A stretch of DNA of 64,000 bases from Piscinibacter sp. (GTDB lineage Bacteria > Pseudomonadota > Gammaproteobacteria > Burkholderiales > Burkholderiaceae_C). The stretch's first letter is position 1; each line of letters starts with the position of its first letter. The notes beneath the pieces are model-generated. The model searched no databases and was not told where the DNA came from. It saw only the letters and a list, made by a program, of their open reading frames with translations. Of this stretch, positions 45,966-55,924 are shown piece after piece. Location: NCBI GenBank assembly GCA_016706565.1, contig JADJJI010000008.1, positions 84,767-148,766 on the forward strand. Direction: 5' to 3'. The translations under genes were made by a program, and so were the position numbers.

Positions 45966-47354
45966 CTACTTCTGGCGGCTAGCCGCTCTATGAATTGGCG
46001 GCTTCTTGGTCTGCCGATCTTGTGCATCAGTCCACTTTGCCGCCGATAACATAGGAGCCTTGCCCGTACGCGGATTCCGGCCGACGGTGCGACCTTCCCT
46101 GCTAACGATCTCGCAGAGTGCAGCCTTGAACCGGTTGCCCGAGATCCGAATCATCGACTCGAAGGCGACCCTGGCTCCACCTGCAAGTTGCAGACACTCT
46201 TCCAGTGGTCTGCCGTCGAGAAAGAAGGCCACGGAAGCACAGAGTGCTTCCCGTGATCCCTCCATGTCCATGTCAGGTAGGCCGCCAGCTTCCAGTTCCA
46301 AGATCGCCCTCGGTCCATCGGAGCCCAAGGAGCTCAGTACACAGGAATAGCTTCCTCCCGAAACGAGATATGCGCGCCGAGCGCTTTCCATTTCGTCTAC
46401 TGGCAACTTCCGAACTGGGCGCATCACTGGGGGTGGCTGATGCTGGGCAAGAGCCTGCAAAGCACTGTCTGCGGTCTCGAACAGCACTGCGGCTGCCAGC
46501 GCATAGGTGATTGCCGGCGCCGCCACGACGGTGTGCCAGAACACACCATCGACTTGGCGTAGGTCGCGGCCTCTCAGCTTGGCACCGAGCGAAGGGATCA
46601 AGCCGACGATCCAATCGCGAGGGTAGGCTTCCAACATCACGTCGCTCAGCAGATGCTCGCTCGGCTTCAGTGGTGCCTTGGTCGGAAAGGTCCGTAAGGA
46701 TTGCTCCTTTGCCGCCGCGACGAGCGCGAACCTGACCTGGCGTACAGGAAGCGGTCTCGCGTTGTCCATCATGCCAGCGCAGATTCCAAGATACTTGGCC
46801 ACAAATGGGTTCGCCGCCACTAGGATCGACCAACGCTCTTCGATCTGAGCGGCTCGCTCAAAGCAAACCGAGGGTGACAGCAAGAACGATCTTCGGTCAG
46901 ACATGTACCTCAAAGGAATCCGATGCTTCGGGCACCAGTACAAGCCGGGAGTCTGGTGCTCTCGGCGCCAGTAGCTCCGTCCGTGGAAGTCCTGGTCAGC
47001 CGCGACGCAATCCGGACAGAAGAACGCACCGGCGCGTGTCTGGCGCATGCCAGAGCATCGGTGGAGTGAGTGGTTCTCTATGCTCCCGTGCTCACTCAGT
47101 GCTCGAGGCCCAGCAACGCCGCGGCGCAAGGGAAGTGTCGTGTGTTGCCGAACAAAGCTCTGCAGATCGATCCCAGCGACTCGACGTAGCAAGTCAATCG
47201 AAGAACCCGCCACTTGATCCGGTTCGGTAGAGCGAGTCCACCTCGCAATCAGGTTAAGCGCCTCTGCATTGCTCTGCAGGCCGTTGATGCGCATGAATGC
47301 ACCAAGGTACGAGCGGTCAGTCTCGTCTGGCAGGGCTAGAGGTCTTGCAATCAC
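45966..47354 (-). CDS. tniQ: TniQ-family target-selection protein (shorter paralogue)
   Basis: 462 residues starting at GTG 47,354 in a GTGA overlap with the HTH gene. Near residue 115-150 it has the TniQ zinc finger: AFFCPDCVAADQDF ... YWRREHQTPGLYWCPKHRIPL (Cys2-CysHis). The rest is helical. TniQ/TnsD proteins recognise a target site or a guide complex and recruit TnsC. This is one of two family members in the operon, converging on tnsC. With no cas genes present, its target is unknown; it may direct a second pathway (for example plasmids). Confidence 0.85.
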   Translation of the reverse strand: MIARPLALPDETDRSYLGAFMRINGLQSNAEALNLIARWTRSTEPDQVAGSSIDLLRRVAGIDLQSFVRQHTTLPLRRGVAGPRALSEHGSIENHSLHRCSGMRQTRAGAFFCPDCVAADQDFHGRSYWRREHQTPGLYWCPKHRIPLRYMSDRRSFLLSPSVCFERAAQIEERWSILVAANPFVAKYLGICAGMMDNARPLPVRQVRFALVAAAKEQSLRTFPTKAPLKPSEHLLSDVMLEAYPRDWIVGLIPSLGAKLRGRDLRQVDGVFWHTVVAAPAITYALAAAVLFETADSALQALAQHQPPPVMRPVRKLPVDEMESARRAYLVSGGSYSCVLSSLGSDGPRAILELEAGGLPDMDMEGSREALCASVAFFLDGRPLEECLQLAGGARVAFESMIRISGNRFKAALCEIVSREGRTVGRNPRTGKAPMLSAAKWTDAQDRQTKKPPIHRAASRQK

Positions 47355-47722
47355 CCCTTACCCCGCTGTTTGGACTGCACGCTATCGCTCGGAGACGGCG
47401 CCAATGCTGCCAGCGACCGTATGACCGTGGACAGCGCTTTCGCGTGAGCGGCCGATCCGTCCCAGACGGACTGCACCGCAGTCACGATCTCTTGATTGGT
47501 CCTGACGGCTTCGACACTCACGTCGCGCCCTCCGTACCGCTCTACGTATAGGCAAACCGCTTCCAGCAGACGCGACTCGCGGACACCTCGCCCAGAGAGG
47601 ATTCGGCTGACCTGCGATTGGCTGGCGCCAACTGCCTCAGCGATTTGTGCCTGCGTCATTCCGCGCTCTCGGCAGATCTCAGCGGCTCTAAGGGCTCGCG
47701 CCATCGTGGCGGGGTTGTTCAT
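47351..47722 (-). CDS. Small HTH regulator between tnsD and tniQ
   Basis: 123 residues. The HTH is near the N-terminus (EICRERGMTQAQIAEAVGASQSQVSRILSGRG), of the XRE/sigma-like type, followed by a helical part and a low-complexity tail. It is translationally coupled to tniQ. The 34-bp gap ahead of it contains GCATATC twice at 12-bp spacing and a third related GCATGC (47,730-47,755), possibly its own operator. Likely controls the targeting genes. Confidence 0.75.
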   Translation of the reverse strand: MNNPATMARALRAAEICRERGMTQAQIAEAVGASQSQVSRILSGRGVRESRLLEAVCLYVERYGGRDVSVEAVRTNQEIVTAVQSVWDGSAAHAKALSTVIRSLAALAPSPSDSVQSKQRGKG

Positions 47723-47756
47723 GCATAAAGCATATCACCGCGCATATCCGCATGCA

Positions 47757-49523
47757 TCACTTTGTGCGAGTGTCTCGGTCGGCAAACAGGTCCATTGCCG
47801 CCCGAGACCTGCGGGGCGCAAGTGCTCGCTCCAAAGCTCGCTTCGTCAAGGGCAGCCGGTCGAGCGCTCTGAGCTTGGGTTTCAGCCGTGGCACCGCTTG
47901 ATAGATTTGCCAAAGCTGCAACAACGGTTGCCCAGTGCGGACTGCAATTCGCTCAGCCGCTTGCTCAACCTCCACGCTCAGGAGCATGTCTCTTTCGTCC
48001 CAGCGCACCGATCCCTGCCTAGCAGCCGCCCCATCCGTGCCCTTTTCCGGCAAGTGATCTGTGAGCCAAGCTCGATCATTGCGGTAAAGCCATGCATAGC
48101 TCGCAGGATCCATGGCGCGTAGCATCTTCGGGCCAGCGCCAAGCTGAGCGGTGCAAACTGCTTGCCATGCGCCACGCGCCTTGCTTCGCGCAGTTTCGAA
48201 CCTGGCCACCTTCCAGGCCGCATGCAGGCCGACCTCCGTACGCAAGAGTCTGCTGATGGTACTGATCGAGAGGCCGTGACTCCTGGCAACTTCGGACTTG
48301 TCTGCGCCTATTCGGAGGTTGTTGACGATCGATTGGCGGACTGCCGATATCAGAACCTTGGGCCGCCGCGCAACCTGGACGCCGCTAGCCGCAGCCCACG
48401 CCATTGCGGTGCCAACGTCAACGCCGACTTGGCTCGCCGCATTCGTGGCAGAGGCTCCAGCTGCCATCAATGCGCCGAGTCGAGCGCGCAGGTTATCGCG
48501 GTCCTCGTTCAGACCGTCGGGTGCGACAACGGCTTCATCGACGGTGCCTGGCTTATCAACCCGCTGATAGATGGCCAGAAACTCACTAATCCCGCCGAAC
48601 AGCCAATCTATCGCGATGAGCAGTCGAAGCGGATGAACGCCTGAGCGCAAAGGACGGATGATTCTGCCAAGCTGCGCCTTCGCCTCACCCAGCGTCGACG
48701 GAAGGCCATTCAGCTCCTCCGGGCCACGCAATGCAGCGCAGTGCTGCAAGTAGTCGGCGGCAGCTACCGACAACCGCGCGTTGCCTGCTGGCGTCAGCCA
48801 CCCGCGCGCCAGAAGCTGAAATCGAAGAGCTTCCTGGACCGCATCCGCATTCAGCCAACCGTCCGCCGCATTGCAGTCCACCAGGGCAATAGTTAGGTTT
48901 GTCAGGCGAAACTGCGCCTCCAGGCTCGCAGCGCTACTCGAGGCCCCGCACTCTACGAGCTGGGCCTCGCTTGGAAGGCACCAGAGGAATCGCTCAACGC
49001 CTGTGGACTTCACAGTCGACACATGCAGTGGCACAAGGTGTTGCGGGCACAGCCAGACACCGGGATATTGATGTATCAAGTGCCAGTAAACCCAGCCTGC
49101 CTCTAAGAGATCCTCCCGCATGCAGGCCAGACACGCCTTCAAGGGATGGTTGGCTCGGAATCGGCTTGTCAGCAGACCCAGGCGGAACTTGAGGTGCGCG
49201 ACGGTGGGCCCTCGCATCGTCGCGACGATATTGCCGACTTCAGCATCTGCAAGAAACGTGCGGTAGAACTTGAGCAGCGTCTTGTCGCGTGCGATCTCAT
49301 AGGCCGAGCCCAACTGGTGTTCAGTGCGAACAACGAATGCGTCGAGCCCGCTTGGAAAATCATGCTGAGTCCCAAGCCGCCGGTGGCCAAACATGATCTC
49401 GGTCGAGCGCGCCGACAGCCCGTGGCCCCAAAGTCGATGGTGTCGGCTGCAAAGGCTGAACAGGCTTTCTCCAGCAAGCCAGGGCAACATCGGATCAAGG
49501 CGTGGAAACAAGACGGTGGTCAT
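47757..49523 (-). CDS. tnsD: TnsD-type target-site protein
   Basis: 588 residues. The TniQ domain begins at the N-terminus (WLAGESLFSLCSRHHRLWGHGLSARSTEIMFG). The zinc finger is at ~130-170 (KACLACMREDLLEAGWVYWHLIHQYPGVWLCPQHLVPLH). A long C-terminal part with two HTH-like segments (ASQVGVDVGTAMAWAAASGV and VARSHGLSISTISRLLRTEVG) probably binds the attachment site. Since the right tip is next to glmS, this protein most likely recognises the glmS 3' end, as Tn7 TnsD does. It appears intact, unlike tnsB and tnsC. Confidence 0.87.
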   Translation of the reverse strand: MTTVLFPRLDPMLPWLAGESLFSLCSRHHRLWGHGLSARSTEIMFGHRRLGTQHDFPSGLDAFVVRTEHQLGSAYEIARDKTLLKFYRTFLADAEVGNIVATMRGPTVAHLKFRLGLLTSRFRANHPLKACLACMREDLLEAGWVYWHLIHQYPGVWLCPQHLVPLHVSTVKSTGVERFLWCLPSEAQLVECGASSSAASLEAQFRLTNLTIALVDCNAADGWLNADAVQEALRFQLLARGWLTPAGNARLSVAAADYLQHCAALRGPEELNGLPSTLGEAKAQLGRIIRPLRSGVHPLRLLIAIDWLFGGISEFLAIYQRVDKPGTVDEAVVAPDGLNEDRDNLRARLGALMAAGASATNAASQVGVDVGTAMAWAAASGVQVARRPKVLISAVRQSIVNNLRIGADKSEVARSHGLSISTISRLLRTEVGLHAAWKVARFETARSKARGAWQAVCTAQLGAGPKMLRAMDPASYAWLYRNDRAWLTDHLPEKGTDGAAARQGSVRWDERDMLLSVEVEQAAERIAVRTGQPLLQLWQIYQAVPRLKPKLRALDRLPLTKRALERALAPRRSRAAMDLFADRDTRTK

Positions 49524-50088
49524 GTTTCGAGCGCTCCGCGCGATTTCCAGTAGTTGCGGGACTAGGGGCTGTCTCCCCCATCATTCATTCGTGCCCTGAG
49601 AAACTTGCCGCCCCCATCAAACAGCTTGGTTCGATCAAGAAGCTTCCCAGTGAACTGGAAGTCTTCGTCGATGCGCACGATCAGCAACTGCTCAAAGTCG
49701 CCCTGCCGTTTGACGGATACATGGTCGCCACTCTTCTCAGGGGAGATTGTTTTCACCTCAACAAGCTTGCCAGCGATGGTGCCGTCAGAACCGGCTTCGT
49801 GGGTCCCATGGCGACGAAGCCCGAACTTGATCTCGGCGTAGATCTCTCCAAGTTCGCCCCACACTTGAAGATATCTCCCTGTGTTCTCGAAATGGCGCAC
49901 TGCACAGTCAACCAAGTCCTCGAATATCCGGATCTGCTCTGAGTCATCGAAAGGGAATCCATCCCTACTCCGAAACTGCTCTTTCGGCTCCAGGGAGTAG
50001 GCATCATCCGATGACTCGTCCTTGAGCTCTGAGTCGATCCACTCTCTACTTAGGTAGGCTCGCTCCCAGGGTGCATAACCGACGGCGG

Positions 50089-51513
50089 GTTGATGTCCCA
50101 GGAAGTGGTGTAAGTCTTTCGTCGCGGCAAGGCGCGTAGGGCGAAGCCCGAAGCGGCTTGCCGCGCGGCGGCGGCTGTCCCGGTTGGGGTGGCCATCGTG
50201 GTCCCCGGATAAGGTTGAGGTGCGACCCATCCAACCTGTCCAAGGAGATCTCCACGATGACCACCGCCACTATCGCATTGACCGAACTCGCCGAGAAGGG
50301 AGCCGACATCGACGTGCTGCGCCAGATGGTGCAGTTCATGGCCCAGCGCCTGATGGAGCTCGATGTCGAGGGACGCTGCGGCGCCGGCTACGACGAGAAG
50401 AGCCCCGAGCGGCTGAACAGCCGCAACGGCTACCGCGACCGCACCTGGGACACGCGCGCCGGCAGCGTCGAGCTGAAGATCCCCAAGCTGCGCCAGGGCA
50501 GCTACTTCCCTGAGTTCCTGGAGCCGCGGCGCACGGCCGAGAAGGCGCTGACCGCGGTCATCCAGGAGGCCTACGTCCAGGGTGTCTCGACCCGCTCGGT
50601 GGACGACCTGGTCAAGGCGCTGGGCATGAGCGGCGTCTCCAAGAGCCAGGTCAGCCGGCTGTGCGCCGAGCTCGACGAGCGCGTGGGTGCGTTCCTGAAC
50701 CGCCCCATCGAAGGCGACTGGCCGTACCTGTGGATCGATGCGACCTACATCAAGACGCGCGAGGCCGGGCGCATCGTCAGCGTGGCGGTGATAGTGGCGG
50801 TGGGCGTGAACACCGACGGCCAGCGCGAAGTGCTCGGGCTGAAGGTCGGTGCCAGCGAGGCCGAGCCGTTCTGGACCGAGTTCCTGCGCAGCCTGAACCG
50901 GCGCGGCCTGCGCGGCGTGAAGCTCGTGATCAGCGACAGCCACGAGGGCATCAAGGCGGCCGCAGGGAAGGTGCTCAAGGCCACCTGGCAGCGCTGCCGC
51001 GTGCACTTCATGCGCAACGCCCTGGCGCATGCAGGCAAGACGCAGCGGCGCATGGTGTCGGCGGCCATCGGCACGGTGTTCGTTCAAGACTCCGCTGACG
51101 CGGCGCGCACGCAGTGGCGAAGCGTGGCTGATCAGCTGCGCGGCAAGTTCCCCAAGCTCGGAGCGCTGATGGACGAGGCCGAGAACGACGTGCTGGCGTT
51201 CATGACCTTCCCCCGGGCGCACTGGACGCAGATCTACAGCACCAACCCGCTGGAGCGGCTGAACGCGGAGATCAAGCGGCGCACCCGCGTCGTGGGCATC
51301 TTCCCCAACGACGCGTCCATCGTTCGGCTGGTCGGCGCCATGATGCTCGAGCAGAACGACGAGTGGTCACTCAACCGGCGCTACATGCAGCTTGAGGGCC
51401 TGCAGACCGTCAGCGATACTGTTCCCACTCGGCTGTCGGCAGTAGCCCGCTGAGTACCGCGCATCTCAGCTCTCTCCGGGCTGTGGACTTACACCATGCG
51501 CTGGGACACGACC
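50089..51513 (+). mobile_element. IS256-family insertion sequence type c, copy C (1,425 bp)
   Basis: Tips GTTGATGTCCCAG (left) and GGTCGTGTCCCAG (complement of right), with GTGTAAGTC further in on both. The 8-bp duplication GACGGCGG lies at 50,081-50,088 and 51,514-51,521. Interrupts the nuclease-like gene. Confidence 0.93.
50257..51453 (+). CDS. IS256-family transposase (copy C, complete)
   Basis: 398 residues from ATG 50,257 (AAGGAGATC upstream). DDE regions: [27 protein letters not shown] and [16 protein letters not shown]. It is complete and probably functional. Confidence 0.93.
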   Translation: MTTATIALTELAEKGADIDVLRQMVQFMAQRLMELDVEGRCGAGYDEKSPERLNSRNGYRDRTWDTRAGSVELKIPKLRQGSYFPEFLEPRRTAEKALTAVIQEAYVQGVSTRSVDDLVKALGMSGVSKSQVSRLCAELDERVGAFLNRPIEGDWPYLWIDATYIKTREAGRIVSVAVIVAVGVNTDGQREVLGLKVGASEAEPFWTEFLRSLNRRGLRGVKLVISDSHEGIKAAAGKVLKATWQRCRVHFMRNALAHAGKTQRRMVSAAIGTVFVQDSADAARTQWRSVADQLRGKFPKLGALMDEAENDVLAFMTFPRAHWTQIYSTNPLERLNAEIKRRTRVVGIFPNDASIVRLVGAMMLEQNDEWSLNRRYMQLEGLQTVSDTVPTRLSAVAR

Positions 51514-51591
51514 GACGGCGGCCGCTTCGCGAATGTCTTCGGGGCTGAAGCCTTGATCGTGCATGTCATAGAGAAAGTCCCAGTCACTCAT

Positions 51592-52292
51592 GGTTCGTCC
51601 TTTCCAGCGCTTCGGACCCATAGATCAATCGGGTATTGATTTGGAGTCAAGCGCCAGCGTCCTCAATCGCTGGCTGCAGATTAGTGTAGGACTTACCCCA
51701 GCTTCTTGATCTACCAGGGCGAGCGATGGGCGGCGGTGAAGATGCGATTGATTCAGCCCGTACTAGCTTGCCCTTCCGGGCCCGCAAGCTGCGAAGAGCG
51801 AAGGACTGCGCTTGCGGCTGCCTGCGCCGATGGTGGCCAGTCTCTGGGGTCGCACGCCGCAGCACAACGCCAGCTTGCGTGCCGAATTCAAGCGGTCGAA
51901 CCCGCGTCAGAATGCTCGCACGCGGTTCAATTCTTTCTGTGCCTGCAGGAGCGCCAAGCACGCCAATGGCTACAGCCATTGCTCGTCATTGGCTTGTTTT
52001 GAATGACAGTTCAAGACTGTCTGCAGCCGCTCAGGTTCGGCAGATGAACGGCAGCCCGAGCCGAAACCGGTCGCACGATCGTCAACAAGGCGGATGACCG
52101 CGGCACCTTTCTGACTGGTCACTCGCGTAGCGCCGCCGCATCGTCGTGCCGCGAGTGAGTCCTACTGCCCCTGACGACCGGCGGAACCCGACCCATGGTT
52201 GAAGTTGACCTGTGGCAGAAGAGTCGAAGGCTGGTAGAGCCCCTCACAATTAGGACTTGACCCCCGCTTGTTCGAGATGCCTACCTTTCATC
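51592..52292. other. No recognisable gene
   Basis: About 700 bp upstream of the split nuclease-like gene. Short frames only, without motifs. GACAGT...ACTGTC near 52,010 is a small palindrome. The promoter of the tnsD operon should lie at the left end of this stretch. Confidence 0.45.
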
Positions 52293-52775
52293 ATGGATAA
52301 ATTCGTGCTGCTGCAGCAGGTGCTGGAACGGCTCGCCGAAGACCTGCTGCAAGCCGAACAGGCAGTGCGGGTAGCCCATGAAGCGGCGACTCACGAAGAA
52401 AACATCGCCGAAAACAAATACGACACCTTGGGACTCGAAGCCGCCTACCTGGCTACCGGCCAAGCTCGTCGCGCCGAAGCCATCCGCCAAGCGATGGCCA
52501 ATTGGCGCCAATTCCGCCCGAGCCCCTACGACGCCAGCAAAGGTATACAGCTCGGCGCGCTGGTCTGCCTGGTCGATTCCGACGACAAGCAGCAACAGCT
52601 CTTTCTTGGCCCGGATGGGGGCAGCATGAAGTTGGTCAGCGGCTCTCAGCTCGTTCAGGTCATCAGCAGCGAAGCCCCTTTGGGCAGGGCCATGTTGGGT
52701 AAATGCGAGGGTGATGAGGTGTCGATACAGGTCGCTCCAATCCGACAGCAGTTTGAAGTGCTGCGGGTTCGTTGA
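52293..52775 (+). CDS. GreA/GreB-like protein
   Basis: 160 residues. An N-terminal coiled coil (VLERLAEDLLQAEQAVRVAHEAATHEENIAENKYDTLGLEAAYLATGQARR) is followed by a GreA/GreB C-terminal-like beta domain (GALVCLVDSDDKQQQLFLGPDGGSMKL, ending LGKCEGDEVSIQV). Such short Gre-like proteins bind the RNA polymerase secondary channel in some cases. The strand and codon usage fit a normal gene. Why it is in this element is unclear. Confidence 0.7.
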   Translation: MDKFVLLQQVLERLAEDLLQAEQAVRVAHEAATHEENIAENKYDTLGLEAAYLATGQARRAEAIRQAMANWRQFRPSPYDASKGIQLGALVCLVDSDDKQQQLFLGPDGGSMKLVSGSQLVQVISSEAPLGRAMLGKCEGDEVSIQVAPIRQQFEVLRVR

Positions 52776-52849
52776 GCCTCTAGCAATTTCACGCCGAATG
52801 ATCAGGAAATTGCTCGCTCCGACCCCCTTCAGGACGCTCTGCACAACAC

Positions 52850-53077
52850 CTGGCGAGCTATGCGGAGTTCGTCCGCGCTCACGGACGCCTGAGCTTCGAG
52901 ACAGCGGAGTTCTCGCCCTTCGAAGGGGGCCTGCTGTCGCGCTACACCGTGGCGCTGAACATGCTCGATCTGGCGCGGCAGATCGACGCCGTGCCGCGGG
53001 CGGGCACCGTCGGCGACCGTGTCGGTGTCTGGATGCGGCATGTGGCCGCTTCCTGGGCGCGGGCACGACAGGCCTGA
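52850..53077 (+). pseudogene. 3' fragment of an unrecognised gene
   Basis: An open frame without a start encodes ASYAEFVRAHGRLSFETAEF...GVWMRHVAASWARARQA and stops at 53,077. The composition looks coding, but no upstream part exists in the same frame. Family not recognised. Confidence 0.4.
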
Positions 53078-53133
53078 GCGCCGTTGCGGCAGTGCGCAAT
53101 CAAGAAGGACGGTGTCTCATGAAATGATGCGGC

Positions 53134-53760
53134 ATGCCACTGAGTCCCGAAGACCTACAGCACATCGCCGCACGCACCCTGGCGCACTACGACCAGAACG
53201 CCCAGAGCTACTGGGAAGGCACGCGCGACCACGACGTCAGCCAGAACATCGCGGCGCTGCTGAAGCACATACCCGGTTCACCGCCCTTTGACCTACTTGA
53301 CTTTGGCTGCGGGCCCGGGCGCGACCTGCGCGCATTCAAGGCGCTGGGCCACCATGCCGTTGGCCTGGAAGGCGCACCCGGCGCAGCGGCGCTGGCCCGC
53401 ACCCATAGCGGCTGCGAGGTGCTGGAGCAGAGCTTCCTGCACCTCGAACTGCCCGCGCAGCGCTACGACGGTGTATTTGCCAACGCGGTGCTGTTCCACG
53501 TGCCCAGCCAAGTGCTGCCGCAGGTGCTGCGACAACTTCAGGCCTGTCTGCGACCCGGCGGCGTGCTCTTCAGTTCCAACCCACGCGGTGATGGCCAGGA
53601 GGGTTGGAACGGCGAGCGCTACGGCGCATTTCTCGACTGGCCGACTTGGCGCGCCTTGGTTACAGCCGCCGGCTTCGATGAGCTGGACCACTTCTACCGT
53701 CCGTCAGGGCTGCCGCGTGAGCAACAGCCCTGGCTGGCGAGTGTGTGGCGCAGGCGCTGA
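53134..53760 (+). CDS. Class I SAM-dependent methyltransferase
   Basis: 208 residues. Motif I is FDLLDFGCGPGRDLRAF, followed by an acidic GLEGAPG, FANAVLFHVP (motif IV region) and CLRPGGVLFSSNPRG (post-motif). Resembles small methyltransferases of the Methyltransf_25/11 type. The substrate is unknown. Confidence 0.82.
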   Translation: MPLSPEDLQHIAARTLAHYDQNAQSYWEGTRDHDVSQNIAALLKHIPGSPPFDLLDFGCGPGRDLRAFKALGHHAVGLEGAPGAAALARTHSGCEVLEQSFLHLELPAQRYDGVFANAVLFHVPSQVLPQVLRQLQACLRPGGVLFSSNPRGDGQEGWNGERYGAFLDWPTWRALVTAAGFDELDHFYRPSGLPREQQPWLASVWRRR

Positions 53761-54352
53761 GCCCCGGCGTCTTGGCGCCACCTTGTTCCCCATCTCGCCG
53801 CCGCTGTCACTTCCGCAGAAGTCTGCAATGGTGCGGCGTCCGCGGGAGCACAGACTATGACAGCTCTACGGCGGACAGTTTCGGCGGTCGGCGGCCTGGT
53901 TCGGTTCGGTAGTTCCACTTCGCACCGCGAGGAAGCGGTCACCGGCACCGATGCCGCCATGCCTGCGCAAGCGCTTCGACTGCTGGGCATCGCATAACTG
54001 AAGCTGGCTGCGCCTTTGGTCATCGAGTTGAACGACCGCTTGGTGTCAGCCAGCGTGAGGTCGCTGTCCGATAGCGACCGACCGAAAACCGCTGCGGAGC
54101 CGACACTGATGTCGGTCGAGCTGCGTTCTGCTGTTCTTGCGGCAGCGACCGCGATTGGCGAGACCGGAAGCGCAAGTTCAACCCGGAGAGGTTCCTCTAC
54201 TCCCCGCCCAGGTTCGACTACCGCCGAAGTCGAAGTTGTAGCGCTATCGGTTGGTGAGGAGGCGCCAGGACGAGCGGGGGTGCCGTGCTTGTGGCGCTTG
54301 TGTACGCTGCTCGAAGTAGGGCACGATCTGGCCAACAGGAAGGAAAGCCCAG
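53761..54352. other. No recognisable gene
   Basis: About 590 bp. A long minus-strand frame has an improbable Ser/Ala-rich composition and no ribosome-binding site, so I treat it as non-coding. The promoter of the NTPase pair should lie at the right end. Confidence 0.45.
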
Positions 54353-55924
54353 ATGACGAAACGATCATCGAGCCATCGCAGACGCGACGTGTTTGAGGGG
54401 CGAGCCGCAGAAGTGGACCGCTTCAAGGCGATGGTCAATCTCATTCGACCGAAATCCAGCACCGACCCTCGTGTTCTCTACTTCCATGGGCCAAACGGCA
54501 TTGGGAAGTCGACTCTGATGCGGCACCTGCGCGACGCTGTATTGCCGACCATGTACTCCGAAGCACGGGGCTCTTCGAGTGACACGGGGCCGTGGAATGA
54601 ACGGCACGCACAACAAGCACCGAACCGAACGGATGCGACTCAGGTCGCCTTGGCCTACCTGGACTTCAAGCACGACGGGAACAGCATCGAGTGTCCGAAG
54701 ATCGGCGCAGTGGGTCTGTACGCGATCGCGCGTCAGCTGGCTAAGTTCAATGTCGGCTGCCCGCTGTTCACCGTAGCCTGCTTCGCGCACTTCAAGGCGT
54801 GGGCGAGGGCAAGCGACAAGCGCGACTTTGCGCTCCTGCGAACGGAGGAACTCAAGGCCCTCAACGAGGCCTGGGAAGCGTCGGGTGCAGACTCGATACC
54901 AGGCAGCAAGTTTGCGATCGCCGTTCTTGACTTGCTGCGGCGTCATGCCAACTGGCTATTCGACAAAGCAACCGGCGACGAGCTGGCGGAACGCGCGAAG
55001 GAGCTCGGCAAACTGAATCCAGCAAGTGAGCTCGCTGCGATGTTGCCGGCTCTGTTGGCCGAGGACTTGAACCGTGCGGTGCACCACGACCTGGGCCCTG
55101 CGCGCATAGTGCTGCTGTTCGACAGCCACGATGCATTTTGGTCAAGAACCGACAGCCCGGAGGCCGCAGGTCACTTTCATCTGCAGGATCGCTGGCTCCG
55201 CCAGTTGCTGGTTGACTTAGCCAAGGGGGACCGCATCACGGTCGTCGTCGCTGGACGAACTAGGCCACTTTGGCATGCGAGCATCGACACCCGTATTGAT
55301 GACGCAGATGTGCTCCTACATGAGCTCGGAGGGCTTCATGAGATCGAAGCACTGAGGATTCTCGCATTGCGCGGCTACAACGAATCCGAAGCTAAGTCCA
55401 TCGTTGAGCACGCAAAGAAGGTGAGCAACCTGCCCGCCGGGGGCATCCATCCGGCAACCCTAGAGGCGCTCGCACTGCGAGATGCACTGCCTATCCAGCC
55501 CGTCGACTTGCTCGAGTGGTTGGTAGCGGGTATCAACGACCCCGAAACTCGAGATGCGCTCGTCGTTCTAACGGCGTTCGAAGCGTTCAGCGATGCGGAC
55601 TACTTTGTGGCCGCAGATACGTTGCGATTTGCTGCGACACGTGCCAGGCTGCGCGAACTTGTCAGGGACGAGTGGCTGGAGATCTCTGGGTCGGGGAGCG
55701 GACCGTCGTACAGACTGGCCGGCCGCGTTCATCGAATTCTGAAGGCGGCGCTAAAGAATCTTCCAGCGGGTTACCCCAACCTGCTGAATGTGGCCAATGA
55801 GGCGTTGGCCGACCACTTCAGCAGGAAGGGTGATCGGCTTCGAGCCGCATTCCATCGCAACCAAGTCAACTCGGCTGAGGCGACACACGACGCCGCGGCG
55901 TACTTGAGAGGAGACCGCGAGTGA
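54353..55924 (+). CDS. STAND/AAA-like NTPase of a two-gene module
   Basis: 523 residues. The N-terminus is DVFEGRAAEVDRFKAMV followed by Walker A LYFHGPNGIGKSTLMRHL. A Walker B-like strand is ARIVLLFDSHDAFW, and a sensor-like strand is ITVVVAGRTRPLW. The C-terminal ~150 residues resemble a winged-helix plus helical end, as in STAND regulators, but no repeat sensor domain is visible. The stop overlaps the GTG of the next gene. The pair sits in a variable cargo region of a Tn7-like element, where anti-phage systems are common. The defence role is inference. Confidence 0.6.
   Translation: MTKRSSSHRRRDVFEGRAAEVDRFKAMVNLIRPKSSTDPRVLYFHGPNGIGKSTLMRHLRDAVLPTMYSEARGSSSDTGPWNERHAQQAPNRTDATQVALAYLDFKHDGNSIECPKIGAVGLYAIARQLAKFNVGCPLFTVACFAHFKAWARASDKRDFALLRTEELKALNEAWEASGADSIPGSKFAIAVLDLLRRHANWLFDKATGDELAERAKELGKLNPASELAAMLPALLAEDLNRAVHHDLGPARIVLLFDSHDAFWSRTDSPEAAGHFHLQDRWLRQLLVDLAKGDRITVVVAGRTRPLWHASIDTRIDDADVLLHELGGLHEIEALRILALRGYNESEAKSIVEHAKKVSNLPAGGIHPATLEALALRDALPIQPVDLLEWLVAGINDPETRDALVVLTAFEAFSDADYFVAADTLRFAATRARLRELVRDEWLEISGSGSGPSYRLAGRVHRILKAALKNLPAGYPNLLNVANEALADHFSRKGDRLRAAFHRNQVNSAEATHDAAAYLRGDRE

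Larger units (their letters stand above)
49562..51591 (-). pseudogene. PD-(D/E)XK-like small protein in the tnsD operon, split by IS256-type c copy C
   Basis: Removing the IS and one duplication joins 51,591-51,514 to 50,080-49,562: a 198-residue frame starting MSDWDFLYDMHDQGF and crossing the junction as EAAAVGYAPWERAYL. It is a close paralogue of the gene at 8,237, with the same core (GSDGTIAGKLVEVKTISPEK, then HVSVKRQGDFEQLLIV). It ends 38 bp before tnsD on the same strand, so it was probably co-transcribed with tnsD, the HTH gene and tniQ. Its role in these elements is undescribed as far as I know. Confidence 0.8.

Noticed and set aside
51647-51979. Minus-strand 110-codon frame upstream of the split nuclease-like gene
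   Set aside because: Arg/Pro-rich, no ribosome-binding site, competing frames of similar length on the other strand.
53694-54368. A 224-codon minus-strand frame
   Set aside because: Ser/Ala/Thr-rich composition without motif or ribosome-binding site, overlapping the methyltransferase end; typical antisense frame of high-GC DNA.
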